DNA from: Flavobacterium rivuli WB 3.3-2 = DSM 21788 | GTDB taxonomy: Bacteria; Bacteroidota; Bacteroidia; Flavobacteriales; Flavobacteriaceae | Length of the DNA stretch: 64,000 nt | NCBI RefSeq assembly: GCF_000378485.1 | Contig: NZ_KB899966.1 | Location: forward strand, 648,695 to 712,694 | Direction of reading: 5' to 3' | Part shown: positions 18,891 through 27,821 of the stretch, piece after piece | How positions within the stretch are numbered: position 1 is the stretch's first letter | Layout: every line of letters begins with the position of its first letter | The notes under the pieces: generated by a model | The model's database searches: none | Seen by the model: only the letters and a program-made list of their open reading frames with translations | Told to the model about the DNA's origin: nothing | Program-made: the position numbers and the translations under genes

Positions 18891-19889
18891 TTATGCGAAC
18901 AGGTATTTTTTTAACTCGGCAGCTGCCTGAATAAACAGTGCCTTTGTTTGCGGAATATTTGCTAAGGGATTAAGTAACCCAAAATCGTGAATAGTACCAT
19001 TATATCGTACCGTGGTAACATTTACACCGGCTTCATCGAGTTTACGCCCAAAAGATTCTCCCTCTTCCCGCAAAATATCAGCATCGGCAACCTGAATCAG
19101 TGTTGGCGGAAAGTCTCTCAGTATATCAAGTCCGGCATTTAATGGCGAAGCATAAATTTCTTCGCGTTCTGCAAGATCAGGTGTATAATTATCATACATC
19201 CATTTCATTAGCGACGTTGTTAAAAAGCGGTCTTCACCAAATTGATTGTAAGAAGATGTTTCAAAATTTGCCGCAACTATAGGCCACATCATTATTATAT
19301 TGGCAATTTTAGGTCCTTTGTTCTCTATGGTTTTAATGGTGGTAACTGCCGTCATGTTGCCCCCTACGCTATTGCCTACTACTGATAGTTTAGTGCCATC
19401 TACATTAATTTCTTCGCCATTTTCTGCAACCCATTTTGTAGCTGCATAAATTTCATTTACTGCCTGTGGGTATTGTGCCTCCGGCGATGGTGTGTAGTTT
19501 ACAAATATACCTGCTGCACCGCTTAATACAACCAGGTCTCTAACCATACGTTTGTGTGTAGGATAGTCGCCCAGTACCCAGCCACCTCCGTGCAGAAAAA
19601 TAAATGCAGGCAATTTTTGTGTGCTGCCTTGTGGCTTAACTATGTTCAGTTTTACGGTATAGCCATTCTCGGTAATTGTAATTTCGGACTCGTCGATGCC
19701 GGAATAATCAACTTGCACCGATTTTTGCGCATCTATAAGTACCTGTCTTGCCGCTATAGGTGTAAGAGTTTCTAAAGGTACACCACCAGAATTAAGTGCT
19801 TTTAAAAATTCTTTTACCGGTTTGCTAATGTTAGGGTCTGCCGCATAGTTTACAACTTCGTCTAATGGAGTAATTTCAAATGTTTTCAT
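18891..19889 (-). CDS. Alpha/beta hydrolase, HSL-type esterase
   Basis: This ~332-residue protein is a hormone-sensitive-lipase-type esterase. It has the oxyanion motif HGGGWVLGDYP, the nucleophile motif GNSVGGN, an acid in IQVADADIL and a His in GTIHDFGLL. No signal peptide is seen, so it is probably cytoplasmic. The physiological ester is unknown. I prefer the ATG at 19889 (MKTFEITPLDE); the frame stays open a further 15 codons upstream (MWEYFYTT), but those residues lack homology-like character. It is monocistronic, with its own terminator downstream. Confidence 0.85.
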   Translation of the reverse strand: MKTFEITPLDEVVNYAADPNISKPVKEFLKALNSGGVPLETLTPIAARQVLIDAQKSVQVDYSGIDESEITITENGYTVKLNIVKPQGSTQKLPAFIFLHGGGWVLGDYPTHKRMVRDLVVLSGAAGIFVNYTPSPEAQYPQAVNEIYAATKWVAENGEEINVDGTKLSVVGNSVGGNMTAVTTIKTIENKGPKIANIIMMWPIVAANFETSSYNQFGEDRFLTTSLMKWMYDNYTPDLAEREEIYASPLNAGLDILRDFPPTLIQVADADILREEGESFGRKLDEAGVNVTTVRYNGTIHDFGLLNPLANIPQTKALFIQAAAELKKYLFA

Positions 19890-19967
19890 GATCGTATATG
19901 TCTTATGGTTTGTAGTGTAAAAGTACTCCCACATAAAATCATATTTTTACGCCAATCGCCCAATAGG

Positions 19968-20012
19968 CAAAAGGAGTCGTTTAATAAGGCTTATGCTTAT
20001 TTAACGACTCCC
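19968..20012 (-). terminator. Terminator of the glmM-def transcript
   Basis: A 16-base stem with one mismatch (19973-19988 with 19996-20011, core GGAGTCGTTTAATAAG). On the minus strand it is followed by TTTTGCC. It lies 25 bases after the deformylase stop. Confidence 0.8.
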
Positions 20013-20036
20013 TCAAAATTAATTTACAATATTATT

Positions 20037-20687
20037 TTACTGCCTTCTGAGTTTTTTTTCTACAAAAAAATCCACTTCATCATTTATACGCGAAAACTGC
20101 AGCCTTTCCTGCTGGGCAAGCCTGTCAGTAAACAATATGCCTATAAGGTGATCTGTTTCGTGCTGAAAAATTACCGCCGTAAAGCCCTCTACCATTTCGT
20201 CATGGTGCTTACCCTCAAGATCGTAATAAGTAATGCGTATAGTGTAATTGCGCATAACATCGCCCTTTATATCAGGTATTGAAAGACAACCCTCTGTGCC
20301 CTTGCGCATGAGTGCCGACCTCCATGTTATCTTCGGGTTAAGATACACTTCAAAAGGTTCGCCCACTTTATCAAAGCGCTGCACCCATATTATATTGCGG
20401 TTTATGCCCACCTGTGGCGCAGCAATACCCACACCGGGACTGGCAGGATCTTTAACCGTGGCAAGCATGCGTTGCGCCAGTAAAGGGATGCTCTCGTCCT
20501 TAAGGTCTACCGTTGCAGATACACTTTGCAGTATTTTCAGGTCGGCAGGGTTAGTGGTTTGCAGCACGCGCATCATGGTGTTTTTGTCGCCGGCATTTAT
20601 CAGGCTTTTTTCTGTTTCGTTCATTTTCTGGGCATGCACATTAGCTGCAGCTACGAGGGCAAATACAGCAAATAGTATTTTTTTCAT
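20037..20687 (-). CDS. Peptide deformylase with a signal peptide
   Basis: The three deformylase motifs are intact: GVGIAAPQ (~86), EGCLSIP with metal ligand Cys134, and QHETDHLIG with His176, Glu177 and His180. The normal reaction removes formyl groups from new proteins in the cytoplasm. Here the protein opens with a strong signal peptide (KKILFAVFALVAAANVHAQ) and a ~60-residue extra region before the catalytic domain, so export to the periplasm or outer membrane is predicted. The housekeeping deformylase should be elsewhere in the genome. It starts 4 bases after the glmM stop and is cotranscribed with it. Confidence 0.9.
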   Translation of the reverse strand: MKKILFAVFALVAAANVHAQKMNETEKSLINAGDKNTMMRVLQTTNPADLKILQSVSATVDLKDESIPLLAQRMLATVKDPASPGVGIAAPQVGINRNIIWVQRFDKVGEPFEVYLNPKITWRSALMRKGTEGCLSIPDIKGDVMRNYTIRITYYDLEGKHHDEMVEGFTAVIFQHETDHLIGILFTDRLAQQERLQFSRINDEVDFFVEKKLRRQ

Positions 20688-20691
20688 GGAT

Positions 20692-22080
20692 TTATATCCC
20701 CGCTACTTCTTTAATTTCGTTAATAATGCGCACGGCAAGTTCATCTGCCTTTTCCTGTGTTTGCGCCTCTGTATATATCCTGATAATTGGTTCAGTATTC
20801 GATTTACGAAGGTGTACCCACTCATTGGCAAAGTCTATTTTTACACCATCTATTACAGATATATCTTCGTTACTATATTTACCTGCCATAGCCTCAAGAA
20901 TGGCATCTACATTAATTTGCGGTGTAAGCTCTATTTTGTTTTTGCTCATATAGTATTGCGGGTATGATGCCCTTAGCTCTGCTACAGTTTTAGTTTGCCC
21001 GGCAAGATACGTTAAGAACAAAGCGACACCCACTAACGAGTCGCGGCCGTAATGTAATTCTGGGTAAATAATACCGCCATTACCCTCGCCACCTATAATG
21101 GCATTATTCTTTTTCATAAGGTCTACCACATTAACCTCTCCTACAGCGCTGGCCTCATAAGTACCGCCATATTTTTGGGTAATATCCCGCAATGCACGCG
21201 AAGAAGACATGTTGCTTACCGTGTTACCGGGTGTTTTACTCAGCACATAATCTGCACAGGCTACAAGAGTGTATTCCTCGCCAAACATTTCGCCATCGTT
21301 GCTAATAAATGCAAGACGGTCTACATCCGGGTCTACCACTATGCCCAAATGCGCTTTTTCTTCCACAACAAGCCTGCAAATGTCTCCCAGGTGTTCTTTA
21401 AGCGGCTCCGGGTTGTGCGGAAAATGTCCGTTAGGCTCGCAGTATAGTTTTACAACTTCAACCCCCATTTGTTCCAGCAACTTAGGGATGACAATTCCAC
21501 CGGAAGAGTTAACGCCATCTACCACTACTTTAAAACCTGCAGCCCGTACAGCATCGGCATCTACAAGTGGTAAATCAAGCACCTCATCTATATGGATATC
21601 CATGTAGGCATCGTTAATGGTAACTTCGCCCAAATTATCCACGTCGGCAAAATCAAATGCTTCGCTTTCGGCAATTTCCAGTATTACGGCACCATTATCG
21701 CCACTAAGGAACTCCCCTTTTTCATTTAACAGTTTAAGGGCATTCCATTGTTTAGGGTTATGGCTTGCAGTAAGTATAATACCACCATCGGCACCTTCCA
21801 TAGGTACGGCAACCTCTACCGTTGGTGTGGTAGAAAGGCCAAGGTCTATTACATTTATACCTAAACCTACAAGCGTGTTAGCTACAAGGTTATGTATCAT
21901 AGGGCCTGAAATGCGCGCATCGCGGCCTATAACAACGGTTAGTTTTTGTTTATCAGAATTATTTTTAAGCCACGTACCATAAGCCGAGGCAAATTTTACA
22001 GCATCAACAGGTGTAAGGTTATCGCCGGTTTTACCGCCTATTGTTCCCCTAATGCCTGATATCGATTTAATTAATGTCAT
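20692..22080 (-). CDS. glmM: Phosphoglucosamine mutase
   Basis: GlmM converts glucosamine-6-phosphate to glucosamine-1-phosphate on the way to UDP-GlcNAc, which feeds peptidoglycan and lipid A. The phosphoserine loop is TASHNPKQWNALK, with Ser106 as the active residue. The metal-binding segment is DPDVDRLAF, the sugar-binding motif is GGEGNGGIIYPE, and the phosphate-binding end is RKSNTEPIIRIYTE. The 462-residue length fits the Bacteroidetes form, which is sometimes annotated as phosphomannomutase. UDP-GlcNAc connects it to the lpx genes in this window. Confidence 0.93.
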   Translation of the reverse strand: MTLIKSISGIRGTIGGKTGDNLTPVDAVKFASAYGTWLKNNSDKQKLTVVIGRDARISGPMIHNLVANTLVGLGINVIDLGLSTTPTVEVAVPMEGADGGIILTASHNPKQWNALKLLNEKGEFLSGDNGAVILEIAESEAFDFADVDNLGEVTINDAYMDIHIDEVLDLPLVDADAVRAAGFKVVVDGVNSSGGIVIPKLLEQMGVEVVKLYCEPNGHFPHNPEPLKEHLGDICRLVVEEKAHLGIVVDPDVDRLAFISNDGEMFGEEYTLVACADYVLSKTPGNTVSNMSSSRALRDITQKYGGTYEASAVGEVNVVDLMKKNNAIIGGEGNGGIIYPELHYGRDSLVGVALFLTYLAGQTKTVAELRASYPQYYMSKNKIELTPQINVDAILEAMAGKYSNEDISVIDGVKIDFANEWVHLRKSNTEPIIRIYTEAQTQEKADELAVRIINEIKEVAGI

Positions 22081-22131
22081 TCTCTATGCGTTTGTTAAGA
22101 AAACAAAGATAGTGGTTTCACCGGATTTTTA

Positions 22132-22216
22132 GATTGTAAGATTTTTAGATTATTTAGATGCCTGTACTATCATATTATATAGTTTATTAATCCGGCAATC
22201 TAAAAATCTTACAATC
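22132..22216. repeat. Perfect 20-base inverted repeat
   Basis: GATTGTAAGATTTTTAGATT (22132-22151) is repeated in inverted orientation at 22197-22216, with 45 bases between the arms. It lies between the divergent glmM and AcpH-like genes. It is an AT-rich element, unrelated to the CGCAAAG palindromes found further on. Confidence 0.8.
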
Positions 22217-22242
22217 CAAATATCTGGCTGGCTACAAAACTC

Positions 22243-22273
22243 TTTGCCACCTAAAAAGTATTGCTTACTTTAG
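22243..22273 (+). promoter_or_regulatory. Promoter of the AcpH-like gene
   Basis: TTTG at 22243-22246, a 19-base spacer, then TACTTTAG at 22266-22273. The box ends 4 bases before the ATG. The same arrangement occurs at 3648-3683. Confidence 0.6.
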
Positions 22274-22277
22274 GGGT

Positions 22278-22859
22278 ATGAATTTTTTAGCACACATATA
22301 CCTTTCCGGCAACGACGACGAACTTAAAATAGGCAATTTTATAGCCGATGGTATTCACGGCAAGCCGGACCTGTTTCCTATAGGGGTGCAAAAAGGTATT
22401 ATACTGCACCGCGCCATAGATACCTTTACAGATGCCCACCCTATATTCAGGCAAGGAACCAAGCGGCTGCATGCTAACTACCACCACTATGCCGGGGTTA
22501 TAATGGATATTTATTACGATCATTTTTTGGCACAAAATTTTGCCGCTTACAGCGATGTCCCGTTGCATGATTTTGCCGATAATTTTTACAGGCTGCTTGA
22601 GGTAAATTATAATATGCTGCCCGAACGCAGCCAGGGCATGCTGCCGCACATGTTTAAGTATAACTGGCTTGTTAGCTATGCAGGTATTGAGGGGATTGCA
22701 AGGACGCTTACACAAATGGACAGCCGTACCAAAAACAAATCGAATATGCGTTTTGCCGATAAAGAATTAATTGAGTTTTACAGCGAATATGAAGCCGAAT
22801 TTACCGAGTTTTTTGAAGAGATGCGCGCGTATGTAAAGGAGAAAACGGCAACATTATAA
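22278..22859 (+). CDS. AcpH-like acyl carrier protein phosphodiesterase (DUF479)
   Basis: This 193-residue protein resembles E. coli AcpH, which removes the phosphopantetheine group from ACP. The start MNFLAHIYLSG and the GNFIADGIHGKP segment are typical. The HD-like metal-binding residues appear in LHRAIDTFTDAHP and in MDIYYDHFLAQNF. Bacteroidetes members are often labelled 'acyl carrier protein phosphodiesterase' or DUF479, but their activity is mostly untested. It is a single gene, divergent from glmM, with a promoter that leaves almost no leader. Confidence 0.85.
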   Translation: MNFLAHIYLSGNDDELKIGNFIADGIHGKPDLFPIGVQKGIILHRAIDTFTDAHPIFRQGTKRLHANYHHYAGVIMDIYYDHFLAQNFAAYSDVPLHDFADNFYRLLEVNYNMLPERSQGMLPHMFKYNWLVSYAGIEGIARTLTQMDSRTKNKSNMRFADKELIEFYSEYEAEFTEFFEEMRAYVKEKTATL

Positions 22860-23034
22860 TTATGGATTTCGTTACAGATGCATTTTTGGTACACCTATTT
22901 TTTTTGTAGCAACTACAAATTTAAAGCCCCTTAATACAAGAGAAGCCTTAAAAAATATATAAAATGGGCTAAAAAAAATATATAAATAAAGTAACTTAGC
23001 GTTTTATTGCAAATCCTAAAAATTTACTTACTAA

Positions 23035-24849
23035 ATGCCCAATCGCATTGTTACTAAAATACGCTTATTTTTAAGGCATAATTTTGCACGTCTTGAGGCG
23101 TTTTTTTTTCTTTTAAAAAACCTTTTGCCAGAGCGGCATTTTATATATTTATCCTGTGTTTTTGTAGCAATGACCACTGCCTTTGCAGTTATATTACTTA
23201 AAAGTTTTGCGCATAACGTTTTTGTATTAGCTACATACGTAAATAAATACCTTAAACTGCCTTACATAAACAGTATACTCCCCATTGTAGGTATTTTGCT
23301 TACGGTACTGGTAGTAAAAAAAATACTCGATGGCAAGATAGAAAAAGGCAGCTCCCGCATACTTGTAGCAGTGGCAAAAAGAGGCGGTATAATGCCCCGC
23401 AAGCAAATGTATGCCCAGATAATAACAGCATCGCTTACGGTAGGCCTTGGTGGGTCGGCGGGGCTTGAGTCTCCTATTACTATTACTGGTGCGGCATTAG
23501 GATCTAATTTTGCGCGTAAATATAAATTGCATAAAAAAGACAGGATATTGCTCCTTGCCTGTGGCGTGGCAGCAGGTGTTGCAGCAGCATTTAATGCACC
23601 CATAGCCGGTGTGCTTTTTGCCATTGAGGTAATACTTACAGATGTTACCATATCTGCCTTTATCCCTATTATGATATCTGCAGCAACCGGGGCGTTAGTG
23701 TCTACAATAGTACTTAACGAGGAGGTCCTTCTATCCTTTAAACAACGCGAACTTTTCGATTTTCATAACATACCGTTTTATATACTACTTGGTATCCTCG
23801 CCGGGTTTGTATCATTATACCACGCCAAAACGTTCCAGAAGGTAGAGTCTCATTTTAGCAAACTGCGCATTAAAGGCTATCGCAAGGCCATGTATGGGGC
23901 TATACCGTTAGCTTTATTAATATTCCTGGTGCCTACCCTTTTTGGCGAGGGTTACGAAACCATAAAAACATTGGCTAACGAAAACCCACAATCACTTTTA
24001 GAGAACACACTTCTCGAAGATTTTAAGAGCAATGGCTGGGTGCTGCTTCTTTTTGCAGGCATTACCATGCTTTTAAAAGCTTATGCAACAGGTCTCACGC
24101 TTGCCAGTGGCGGTAATGGTGGCAACTTTGCACCCTCACTATTTGTAGGCTCCTACCTTGGCTTTTTTGTGGCTAAGTTTTTTAACCTGCTTGGTATGCA
24201 TTTACCTATTGGTAATTTTACCATAGTAGGTATGGCCGGCATTTTGAGCGGGTTGTTTCATGCGCCACTAACAGCAATTTTCCTTATTGGCGAAATTACA
24301 GGCGGCTACAACCTCATGTTACCCCTCATGATAGTATCTTCTATAAGTTATGCGGTATCTAAACAGTTTGAAACCTACTCTATGGAGGTTAAACACCTTG
24401 TAGATAAAGGACAGGTTTTTACATCTAATAAAGACAAAAATATCCTTTCGAGTATCGATATCCTTAATGTGGTTACTACAGATATTCAAACATTTTCGGT
24501 AAACCAAAAACCGGAAGATGTTGTAGCCATACTTACTAACTCGCAACAGACTCACTTTGCCGTAACAGACGATAAAAAGAGGCTGATAGGCGTTATTGAT
24601 TTTGATAACATACGCCATGTAGTATTTAGTGCTTTTAAGATTAAGTACACTAAAATTGAAGAGATGATGACCATTCCTGCCGAAGTTGCCCTTATGGAAG
24701 ACTCACTCGAAATGATAATGGATAAGTTTGAGATCGCACAGGTTAATTATCTTGTGGTGCTTAAAGATGACCGCTATTACGGCATTATAGAAAAATGTAA
24801 AGTACTCGAAGCTTACCGTGGTGTGCTTAAAGAAATGGTAATTGAATAA
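23035..24849 (+). CDS. ClC-family chloride channel or transporter with CBS domains
   Basis: This 604-residue membrane protein has about ten hydrophobic segments between residues ~35 and 455, then two CBS domains (~470-600) that usually bind nucleotides. The gating glutamate is E145 in AGLESP. The anion-site motif GGNGGNFAPSLFVGSYLG is clear. The usual GSGIP motif of the first anion-binding loop is not visible. The internal proton glutamate of ClC antiporters corresponds to Val199 in LFAIEVI. Passive channel behaviour is therefore more likely than Cl-/H+ exchange, though this is inference. It stands alone. Confidence 0.88.
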   Translation: MPNRIVTKIRLFLRHNFARLEAFFFLLKNLLPERHFIYLSCVFVAMTTAFAVILLKSFAHNVFVLATYVNKYLKLPYINSILPIVGILLTVLVVKKILDGKIEKGSSRILVAVAKRGGIMPRKQMYAQIITASLTVGLGGSAGLESPITITGAALGSNFARKYKLHKKDRILLLACGVAAGVAAAFNAPIAGVLFAIEVILTDVTISAFIPIMISAATGALVSTIVLNEEVLLSFKQRELFDFHNIPFYILLGILAGFVSLYHAKTFQKVESHFSKLRIKGYRKAMYGAIPLALLIFLVPTLFGEGYETIKTLANENPQSLLENTLLEDFKSNGWVLLLFAGITMLLKAYATGLTLASGGNGGNFAPSLFVGSYLGFFVAKFFNLLGMHLPIGNFTIVGMAGILSGLFHAPLTAIFLIGEITGGYNLMLPLMIVSSISYAVSKQFETYSMEVKHLVDKGQVFTSNKDKNILSSIDILNVVTTDIQTFSVNQKPEDVVAILTNSQQTHFAVTDDKKRLIGVIDFDNIRHVVFSAFKIKYTKIEEMMTIPAEVALMEDSLEMIMDKFEIAQVNYLVVLKDDRYYGIIEKCKVLEAYRGVLKEMVIE

Positions 24850-25018
24850 GCTACCTATGTGTGGCGAATAGACTACAATATTATACTTTACTATGCCTGT
24901 ACATATTGTAAATGTTTTATATTTGGCACCAAACCACCACCTGCCTCCGCAACCACGTTAATATTAAAGGTATTACTTGTTTTATACAAAAAATTAATTA
25001 TCGAAGCTTAATAAATCA

Positions 25019-26968
25019 ATGAAAAAGTACTTTCTCCTGCAATTTTTAGTGTTCATTACATTAACCCTCAATGCACAAAATAACAAAGTTTTAGTTACGG
25101 GCCCTGACAAAAAACTCGAAGTTACAATTGGCCTTAATGCGCAGGGAAGCCTTTACTACAATGCTGCCTACAATGGTAAGGCCATTCTTGAAGATTCGCC
25201 ATTAGGATTAATTTCAAACGTTAGTGACTTTAGTAAAAATTTAAAGTTTACAGAAAAAAAAGAATCTGCCATAAATGAGAATTATACGTTAAACCGCACA
25301 AAAAAAAGCAACATAAACTATCAGGCCAATGAAATTACCTGTGTATATGAAACGCCAAAAAAAGAAAAAATAGCTATCATATTTCGCGTTAGCAATAACG
25401 ATATTGCATTTAAATATTACTTAAGCCAAAATGGCGAAACCGCAAGGTGCATTATACAAAAAGAACTTACAGGTTTTAACTTTCCGCAAATAACCACTAC
25501 GTTTTTAACACCTCAGGCTACCCCTATGATTGGGTGGATGCATACAAAACCAAGCTATGAAGAAGAGTATGTGCCGGATGAGGCTATAGGTACTCCGTCG
25601 AAATATAAAGTAGGCTATACATTTCCTGCGCTGTTTCATGTAGGCAATAACGGCTGGGCACTGGTATCTGAAACCGGCGTTAATGGTCTTTACTGTGGCT
25701 CTAAACTTAGTGAAGGCACAAAAGATGGGCTTTACAGTATTGCTTTTCCTGAACCGGAAGAAAATAACGGTACAGGCACGGCAAATCCGGCTATAAGTTT
25801 GCCCGGCGAGACACCTTGGAGAACGCTGACAATAGGCGAAAACCTGAAACCTATTGTAGAAACTACTGTTGCATTTGACGTTGTTAAGCCTTTGTATAAG
25901 CCGGGTATCAATTATAAATTTGGCCGTGCTACATGGAGCTGGCTGGAATGGCAGGATGACAGTGTTGTTTTTGAAGACCAAAAAACGTTTATAGACCTTT
26001 CTTCAACTTTAGGATTTGAATTAACCCTGATTGATGGCAACTGGGATAAAAATATAGGGTATGAAAAAATAGGTGAACTGGCTAAATATGCACAGTCAAA
26101 AAATGTTGGTCTTTGCCTATGGTATAACTCTAATGGCTTTTGGAATGATGCCCCGCAAACTCCAAAAAATAAAATGAGCAATACAACAGAACGTAAAAAA
26201 GAAATGGCATGGATGCAGAGCATAGGCGTAAAAGGCATTAAGGTAGATTTCTTTGGAGGAGATAAACAAGAAACATTTAAGCTGTATGAAGACATTCTAA
26301 CCGATGCAAATGATTATGGATTAGCCGTTATTTTTCATGGGTGTACCCTACCCCGCGGATGGGAACGCATGTATCCTAATTTTGTGAGCAGTGAGGCTGT
26401 GCTTGCTTCAGAGAATCTTATTTTTACACAGGAAGCTAACGATAACGAAGCTTATAATGCATCTTTACACCCGTTTATACGTAACAGTGTAGCATCTATG
26501 GATTTTGGCCCTGTGCTGCTCAATAAAAAGCATAACAAAAATAACGACGGCGGTAAAATTCGTAAAACAACAGATATTTTCCAGATAGCAACATCTGTTG
26601 TATTTCAGTCTGCGATACAAAACTTTGGTATTGCCCCAAATAATTTAAACGATACTCCTGATTTTGTAATTAATTTTATGAAAACGGTTCCCACCACCTG
26701 GGATGAAACCCTCCTCTTAGATGGCTATCCCGGCAAATATTGCCTCATTGCACGACGCAATGGCGACAAATGGTATATAGCAGGCATTAATGCTGAAAAA
26801 GATGTGAAAAAAATTAAGATTGACCTTGCTATGCTGGCCAATAAAAACATTTCTTTTTACTTTGATGAGCAAAACAGGCAGCCAAAATTAAAGCAGTTAA
26901 AACTGAATAAAAAAGGGCAGGTAACTATAGAAATACAACCATTAGGTGGTGTTATACTTACTAACTAA
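25019..26968 (+). CDS. GH97 glycoside hydrolase (alpha-galactosidase-like)
   Basis: This 649-residue enzyme has a signal peptide ending NAQ. The N-terminal beta-sandwich (~22-290), (beta/alpha)8 domain (~300-560) and C-terminal strands match family GH97 (SusB-like). In SusB, inverting catalysis uses glutamates. Here an aspartate (D410 in IKVDFFGGD) sits where retaining members such as BtGal97a keep their nucleophile, which favours alpha-galactosidase activity. I see the calcium-site and acid region in VSSEAVLASEN. There is no SusCD pair nearby, so it is not part of a visible polysaccharide locus. Confidence 0.88.
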   Translation: MKKYFLLQFLVFITLTLNAQNNKVLVTGPDKKLEVTIGLNAQGSLYYNAAYNGKAILEDSPLGLISNVSDFSKNLKFTEKKESAINENYTLNRTKKSNINYQANEITCVYETPKKEKIAIIFRVSNNDIAFKYYLSQNGETARCIIQKELTGFNFPQITTTFLTPQATPMIGWMHTKPSYEEEYVPDEAIGTPSKYKVGYTFPALFHVGNNGWALVSETGVNGLYCGSKLSEGTKDGLYSIAFPEPEENNGTGTANPAISLPGETPWRTLTIGENLKPIVETTVAFDVVKPLYKPGINYKFGRATWSWLEWQDDSVVFEDQKTFIDLSSTLGFELTLIDGNWDKNIGYEKIGELAKYAQSKNVGLCLWYNSNGFWNDAPQTPKNKMSNTTERKKEMAWMQSIGVKGIKVDFFGGDKQETFKLYEDILTDANDYGLAVIFHGCTLPRGWERMYPNFVSSEAVLASENLIFTQEANDNEAYNASLHPFIRNSVASMDFGPVLLNKKHNKNNDGGKIRKTTDIFQIATSVVFQSAIQNFGIAPNNLNDTPDFVINFMKTVPTTWDETLLLDGYPGKYCLIARRNGDKWYIAGINAEKDVKKIKIDLAMLANKNISFYFDEQNRQPKLKQLKLNKKGQVTIEIQPLGGVILTN

Positions 26969-27049
26969 ATATAGAACTCATCCTGACTTTTTCAATTGGC
27001 TGCAAATACACTAACTTATTGTAGTGCCAACAGCTAAAAACCTAATTTT

Positions 27050-27086
27050 AAAGTACCCTTGCATTGTTTGCAAGGGTACTTTTATT
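27050..27086. terminator. Hairpin terminator between convergent genes
   Basis: AAAGTACCCTTGC (27050-27062) pairs perfectly with GCAAGGGTACTTT (27070-27082), followed by TATTTTAT. It can end the GH97 gene and, less strongly, the phosphoesterase gene. Confidence 0.8.
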
Positions 27087-27149
27087 TTATATAATGTTTA
27101 AAATAAAGCAATAACACCCTAAACTGCTGCTATTGTTACTTATAAATCT

Positions 27150-27647
27150 TTAAAGCTTCTTTGCTATTTCTACCACTTCAAGATTTTCTATTTTATCGCC
27201 GTTTATATCAAACCGCAGCATGGTACGCACCTGATGGAAACCATGTGTGCCTGCCGCCCCCGGATTCATGTGCAGTAAATTATGTTTCTGGTCAAACTGT
27301 ACTTTAAGTATGTGCGAATGCCCGCAAATAAAAAGTTTTGGTGGGTTAAGCATCATTTCTTCTCTCACTGTGGGATTATATTTACCGGGATAGCCACCTA
27401 TGTGGGTTATCCATACATCTACGCCCTCGCACATAAAACGATTGTTTAGCGGAAATTCCTGCCTTGCCTTAGCATCATCTATATTACCATAAACGGCACG
27501 CAGGGGTTTTTCTGCCTTAATAGCATCAGTCACACTCAGGTCGCCTATATCTCCCGCATGCCATACCTCATCGGCAAGGCGCACATATTTAAGTATGGTA
27601 TCATCTATATAACTGTGGGTATCGCTAAGCAGGAGAATTTTTGTCAT
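27150..27647 (-). CDS. YfcE/MJ0936-like metallophosphoesterase
   Basis: This ~165-residue cytoplasmic calcineurin-fold enzyme has metal-binding motifs LSDTHSYID (start), HAGDIGD, GNIDD and GHSHI, in the usual order. Such small enzymes hydrolyse phosphodiesters; the substrate here is unknown. I start it at the ATG at 27647 (MTKILLLSDTH), where family members begin, rather than 16 codons upstream. It is convergent with the GH97 gene and divergent from truA. Confidence 0.88.
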   Translation of the reverse strand: MTKILLLSDTHSYIDDTILKYVRLADEVWHAGDIGDLSVTDAIKAEKPLRAVYGNIDDAKARQEFPLNNRFMCEGVDVWITHIGGYPGKYNPTVREEMMLNPPKLFICGHSHILKVQFDQKHNLLHMNPGAAGTHGFHQVRTMLRFDINGDKIENLEVVEIAKKL

Positions 27648-27681
27648 AGTAAAAGTAAAGAGGAACAAAGTTAGTTTATAG

Positions 27682-27770
27682 TTACAAAGCCTCAAAGTCG
27701 CACAGATACAAAGTTTTTTACAGAGACGTTAAATTTAAGGATCATTTACACTTTGCAACTTTGCCTCTCT
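27682..27770. repeat. Possible degenerate CGCAAAG-type repeat
   Basis: CAAAG-rich words on the left (27682-27713, e.g. ACAAAGCCTCAAAGTCGC) and CTTTGC-rich words on the right (27751-27770) could be a worn copy of the palindromic element seen at 53591 and 62380. The similarity is weak and could be chance. Confidence 0.3.
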
Positions 27771-27792
27771 GCTACTATGCCACTTAAAATTG

Positions 27793-27800
27793 TATCTTTG
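27793..27800 (+). promoter_or_regulatory. -7 box of truA
   Basis: TATCTTTG matches TAnnTTTG, 21 bases before the TTG start codon of truA. An AAAGGA sequence at 27811-27816 may help define the start. Confidence 0.5.
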
Positions 27801-27821
27801 TGAAAAATTTAAAGGAACGCT

